Assembly (NCBI GenBank): GCA_023390905.1
Contig: JAEWBY010000106.1
Coordinates: 1-21,279 of the forward strand
Direction: 5' to 3'
From: Pseudomonadota bacterium
Lineage (GTDB): Bacteria > Pseudomonadota > Gammaproteobacteria > Xanthomonadales > Xanthomonadaceae
Length of the DNA stretch: 21,279 bases
In this document: piece after piece, positions 19,066-21,279 of the stretch
Numbering within the stretch: position 1 is the first letter of the stretch
Layout of the letters: each line of letters begins with the position of its first letter
The notes under the pieces: generated by a model
What the model saw: only the letters and a program-made list of their open reading frames with translations
Databases searched by the model: none
Told to the model about the DNA's origin: nothing
Position numbers and translations under genes: made by a program

Positions 19066-21279
19066 GCGTCGCAGAGTTCAGCATCAAGCGGCCGGTCACG
19101 ACGATCATGTTCTTCGTGTCGTTGTTCGTGATCGGTCTGATCGCGGCGATCCGGCTCCCGCTGGAAGCCTTCCCCGACGTGTCGCCGCCTTTCATCATGG
19201 TGCAGCTGCCCTACAGCGGCTCCACCCCGGAGGAGGTCGAGCGGACCGTGCTGCGGCCGGTCGAGGAAGCGCTGTCCACGATGACCGGCATCAAGCGCAT
19301 GGACGGCAGCGCGCGCGCCGATGGCGCCAACGTGTTCATCCAGTTCTCGGACTGGGAACGCGACGTGGCCATCGCCGCGTCCGAAGCGCGCGAGCGCATC
19401 GACGCCATCCGCGATGATCTGCCCGACGATCTGCAACGCTATTTCGTCTTCAAGTTCTCCACCACGGACGAACCGGTCCTGCGCGTGCGGCTGGCCAGCG
19501 CCACCGATCTGACCGGCGCGTACGACATGATCGACCGCGAATTCAAGCGCAGGCTCGAGCGCATTCCGGGCGTGGCGCGTGTGGAGGTCTCCGGAGCCCC
19601 GGCCAACGAAGTGGAAATCGCGATCGATCCGGATCGCCTCACCGCGCACAACCTCGGCCTCAACGAACTGACCACCCGCCTGCAATCGGCCAACTTCTCG
19701 GTGTCGGCCGGGCAGATCCAGGACGGCGGCCGCCGCCTGCGCGTGCAGCCGGTCGGCGAGCTCAGCGACCTCGAGCAACTGCGCGCGCTGGTGCTCAACG
19801 ACAGCGGCCTGCGCCTGGGCGACATCGCCGAAGTGCGGCTGAAGCCCGCGCGCATGGATTACGGGCGTCGGCTGGATGGCCGTGCGGCAGTGGGCCTGGA
19901 CATCTTCAAGGAGCGCAGCGCGAACCTGGTCGATGTGTCGGCGGCGGCGCTGAAGGAAGTCGAGGCGATCAAGGACAATCCAGCGCTCGACGACGTGCAG
20001 ATCCTGGTGATGGACAACCAGGGCGACAACGTCACCTCTTCGCTGCTGAGCCTGGCCGAGGCCGGCGGCATCGGCCTGGTGCTGTCGATCGCGGTGCTGT
20101 TCTTCTTCCTGCGCCATTGGCCGTCGACGCTGATGGTGACGCTGGCCATTCCGATCTGCTTCGTGATGACGCTCGGCTTCATGTACTTCACCGGCGTCAC
20201 GCTCAACATCCTCAGCATGATGGGCCTGCTGCTGGCGGTCGGCATGCTGGTGGACAACGCGGTGGTCGTGGTGGAGAGCATCTACCAGGAACGCGAGCGC
20301 ATGCCGGGCCAGCCGATCTGGGCTTCGATCATCGGCACGCGCCATGTGGCGATCGCGCTGTCGGCCGGCACGCTGTGCCACTGCATCGTGTTCCTGCCGA
20401 CGATGTTCGGCGAACGCAACATGCTGAGCATCTTCCTGACCCAGATCGCGGTGACCATTTCGGTCTCGCTGCTGGCGTCGTGGCTGGTCGCGGTGAGCCT
20501 GATCCCGATGCTGTCGGCGCGGATGCGCACGCCGCCCGCCGTCGCGGCGGCCACCGGACTGATCCCGCGCGTGCAGGAGCGCTACGCGCGGCTGCTGCGC
20601 TGGACGCTGGCGCACCGCGGCTGGGCCGTGACCGGCATCCTCGCCATCGTCATGCTCAGCATCGTGCCGGTCACGATGACGAAGCAGGATTCCGGCGACG
20701 AGTCGGATCCGGGCGAGATCGACATCTACTACCAGTGGCAGGGCGCCTACTCCAAGGAGGAGATGGGGGCGGAAGTCGCCAAGGTCGAACGCTACGTCAA
20801 TGCGCACCGCAAGGAATTCCACGTCGAGAAGATCTACTCGCGCTACAGCGAGCAGGGCTGGGCGCGCACCGAGCTCGACCTGGACGTGAAGGATCCGAAG
20901 GTCGCCGCGAAGATCCAGGACCAGCTCCGCGAAGGGCTGCCCAAGTCCGCGCTGGCCAACATCGGCATCGGCCGCCAGGGCGGCATGGGCGGCGGCGACG
21001 AGAACAACATCCAGTTCAGCCTGGTCGGCGATTCGACGCAGACGTTGCAGGAACTGGCCGCGGACATCATCCCGATCCTGTCGCACGACGGGAAGCTGCG
21101 CGACGTGCGCATCGACACGGGCGACACCAACAGCGAGCTGTCGGTGCGCGTGGACCGCGAACGCGCGGCGTCCTTCGGCTTCAGCGCGCAGCAGGTCGCG
21201 TCGTTCGTGGGCATGGGGCTGCGCGGCTCGTCGCTGCGCGACTTCCACCGCGGCGACGTCGAGATCCCGGTCAACGTGC
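19062..21279 (+). CDS. RND efflux permease, second of two (3' end outside the window)
   Basis: An open frame from ATG 19062 to the window edge gives 739 residues, about 70% of a normal RND permease. Seen: MSVAEFSIKRPVTTIMFF starting TM1 at once, PLEAFPDVSPPFIMVQLPYSGSTPEEVE, TM2-TM6, TM4 with GMLVDNAVVVVES, TM7 near residue 520 and the start of the second periplasmic domain. At the TM4 relay position it has D398-N399 rather than the D-D pair of AcrB and of the permease just upstream. It lacks that neighbour's Ala-rich insertion and long TM6-TM7 linker, so the two are divergent paralogues, not a recent duplication. The ATGA overlap with the upstream gene argues for coupled synthesis, as in heteromeric MdtB/MdtC. 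TM10 and the stop are not visible. Confidence 0.93.
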   Translation, partial: MSVAEFSIKRPVTTIMFFVSLFVIGLIAAIRLPLEAFPDVSPPFIMVQLPYSGSTPEEVERTVLRPVEEALSTMTGIKRMDGSARADGANVFIQFSDWERDVAIAASEARERIDAIRDDLPDDLQRYFVFKFSTTDEPVLRVRLASATDLTGAYDMIDREFKRRLERIPGVARVEVSGAPANEVEIAIDPDRLTAHNLGLNELTTRLQSANFSVSAGQIQDGGRRLRVQPVGELSDLEQLRALVLNDSGLRLGDIAEVRLKPARMDYGRRLDGRAAVGLDIFKERSANLVDVSAAALKEVEAIKDNPALDDVQILVMDNQGDNVTSSLLSLAEAGGIGLVLSIAVLFFFLRHWPSTLMVTLAIPICFVMTLGFMYFTGVTLNILSMMGLLLAVGMLVDNAVVVVESIYQERERMPGQPIWASIIGTRHVAIALSAGTLCHCIVFLPTMFGERNMLSIFLTQIAVTISVSLLASWLVAVSLIPMLSARMRTPPAVAAATGLIPRVQERYARLLRWTLAHRGWAVTGILAIVMLSIVPVTMTKQDSGDESDPGEIDIYYQWQGAYSKEEMGAEVAKVERYVNAHRKEFHVEKIYSRYSEQGWARTELDLDVKDPKVAAKIQDQLREGLPKSALANIGIGRQGGMGGGDENNIQFSLVGDSTQTLQELAADIIPILSHDGKLRDVRIDTGDTNSELSVRVDRERAASFGFSAQQVASFVGMGLRGSSLRDFHRGDVEIPVNV

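Noticed and set aside
18981..21248. A long minus-strand open frame opposite the second RND permease
   Set aside because: Same reasoning: the plus-strand frame has clear RND motifs and the antisense product is compositionally biased with no recognisable fold.
1..21279. tRNA, rRNA, CRISPR arrays, toxin-antitoxin or phage-defence operons
   Set aside because: None was recognised on reading both strands; there are no regularly spaced repeats, no cas-like products and no typical toxin-antitoxin pair.

Overview
This is a GC-rich chromosomal window from a gammaproteobacterium. The gene content and style (divergent rne/rluC, small tandem cytochromes c, a leaderless-looking nfuA, a G-rich heptamer array) point to the Xanthomonadaceae/Lysobacteraceae (Lysobacter, Luteimonas or Xanthomonas type). 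That placement is an inference from gene families, not from a marker gene.

Left end (1-1480): the remains of a mobile element. The window opens inside the last 32 codons of an IS3-family transposase. A probable IS terminal repeat follows and appears to cut the 3' end of a RepA-like AAA ATPase gene (minus strand) of the kind carried by integrative elements. The 3' stub of the gene upstream of the ATPase is also present. No integrase or att site is visible.

From 1480 to 5018 lie mostly single-gene housekeeping or accessory units: a glutathione S-transferase, a secreted protein of unknown function (with a near-perfect 24-bp palindrome at its promoter), a PEP-mutase/isocitrate-lyase superfamily enzyme, a small hypothetical protein and a GacA/UvrY-type response regulator.

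From 5035 to 9707 is the RNase E / RluC locus. rne (minus) ends at a strong intrinsic terminator and has a roughly 380-nt structured leader, while rluC is divergent on the plus strand. From 9857 to 13018 are two divergent units: phhB plus a TonB-C-domain lipoprotein (minus), and nfuA plus a large proline-rich, single-pass membrane protein with a TonB-like SxxxH membrane anchor and a 34-residue repeat (plus). This second unit is the least explained part of the window.

From 13208 to 14210 is a two-gene operon of exported monoheme cytochromes c (minus), and from 14411 to the end is an RND efflux operon (plus): one membrane-fusion lipoprotein followed by two different RND permeases, all joined by ATGA stop/start overlaps. 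The second permease runs off the window. No tRNA, rRNA, CRISPR array or complete prophage was seen.
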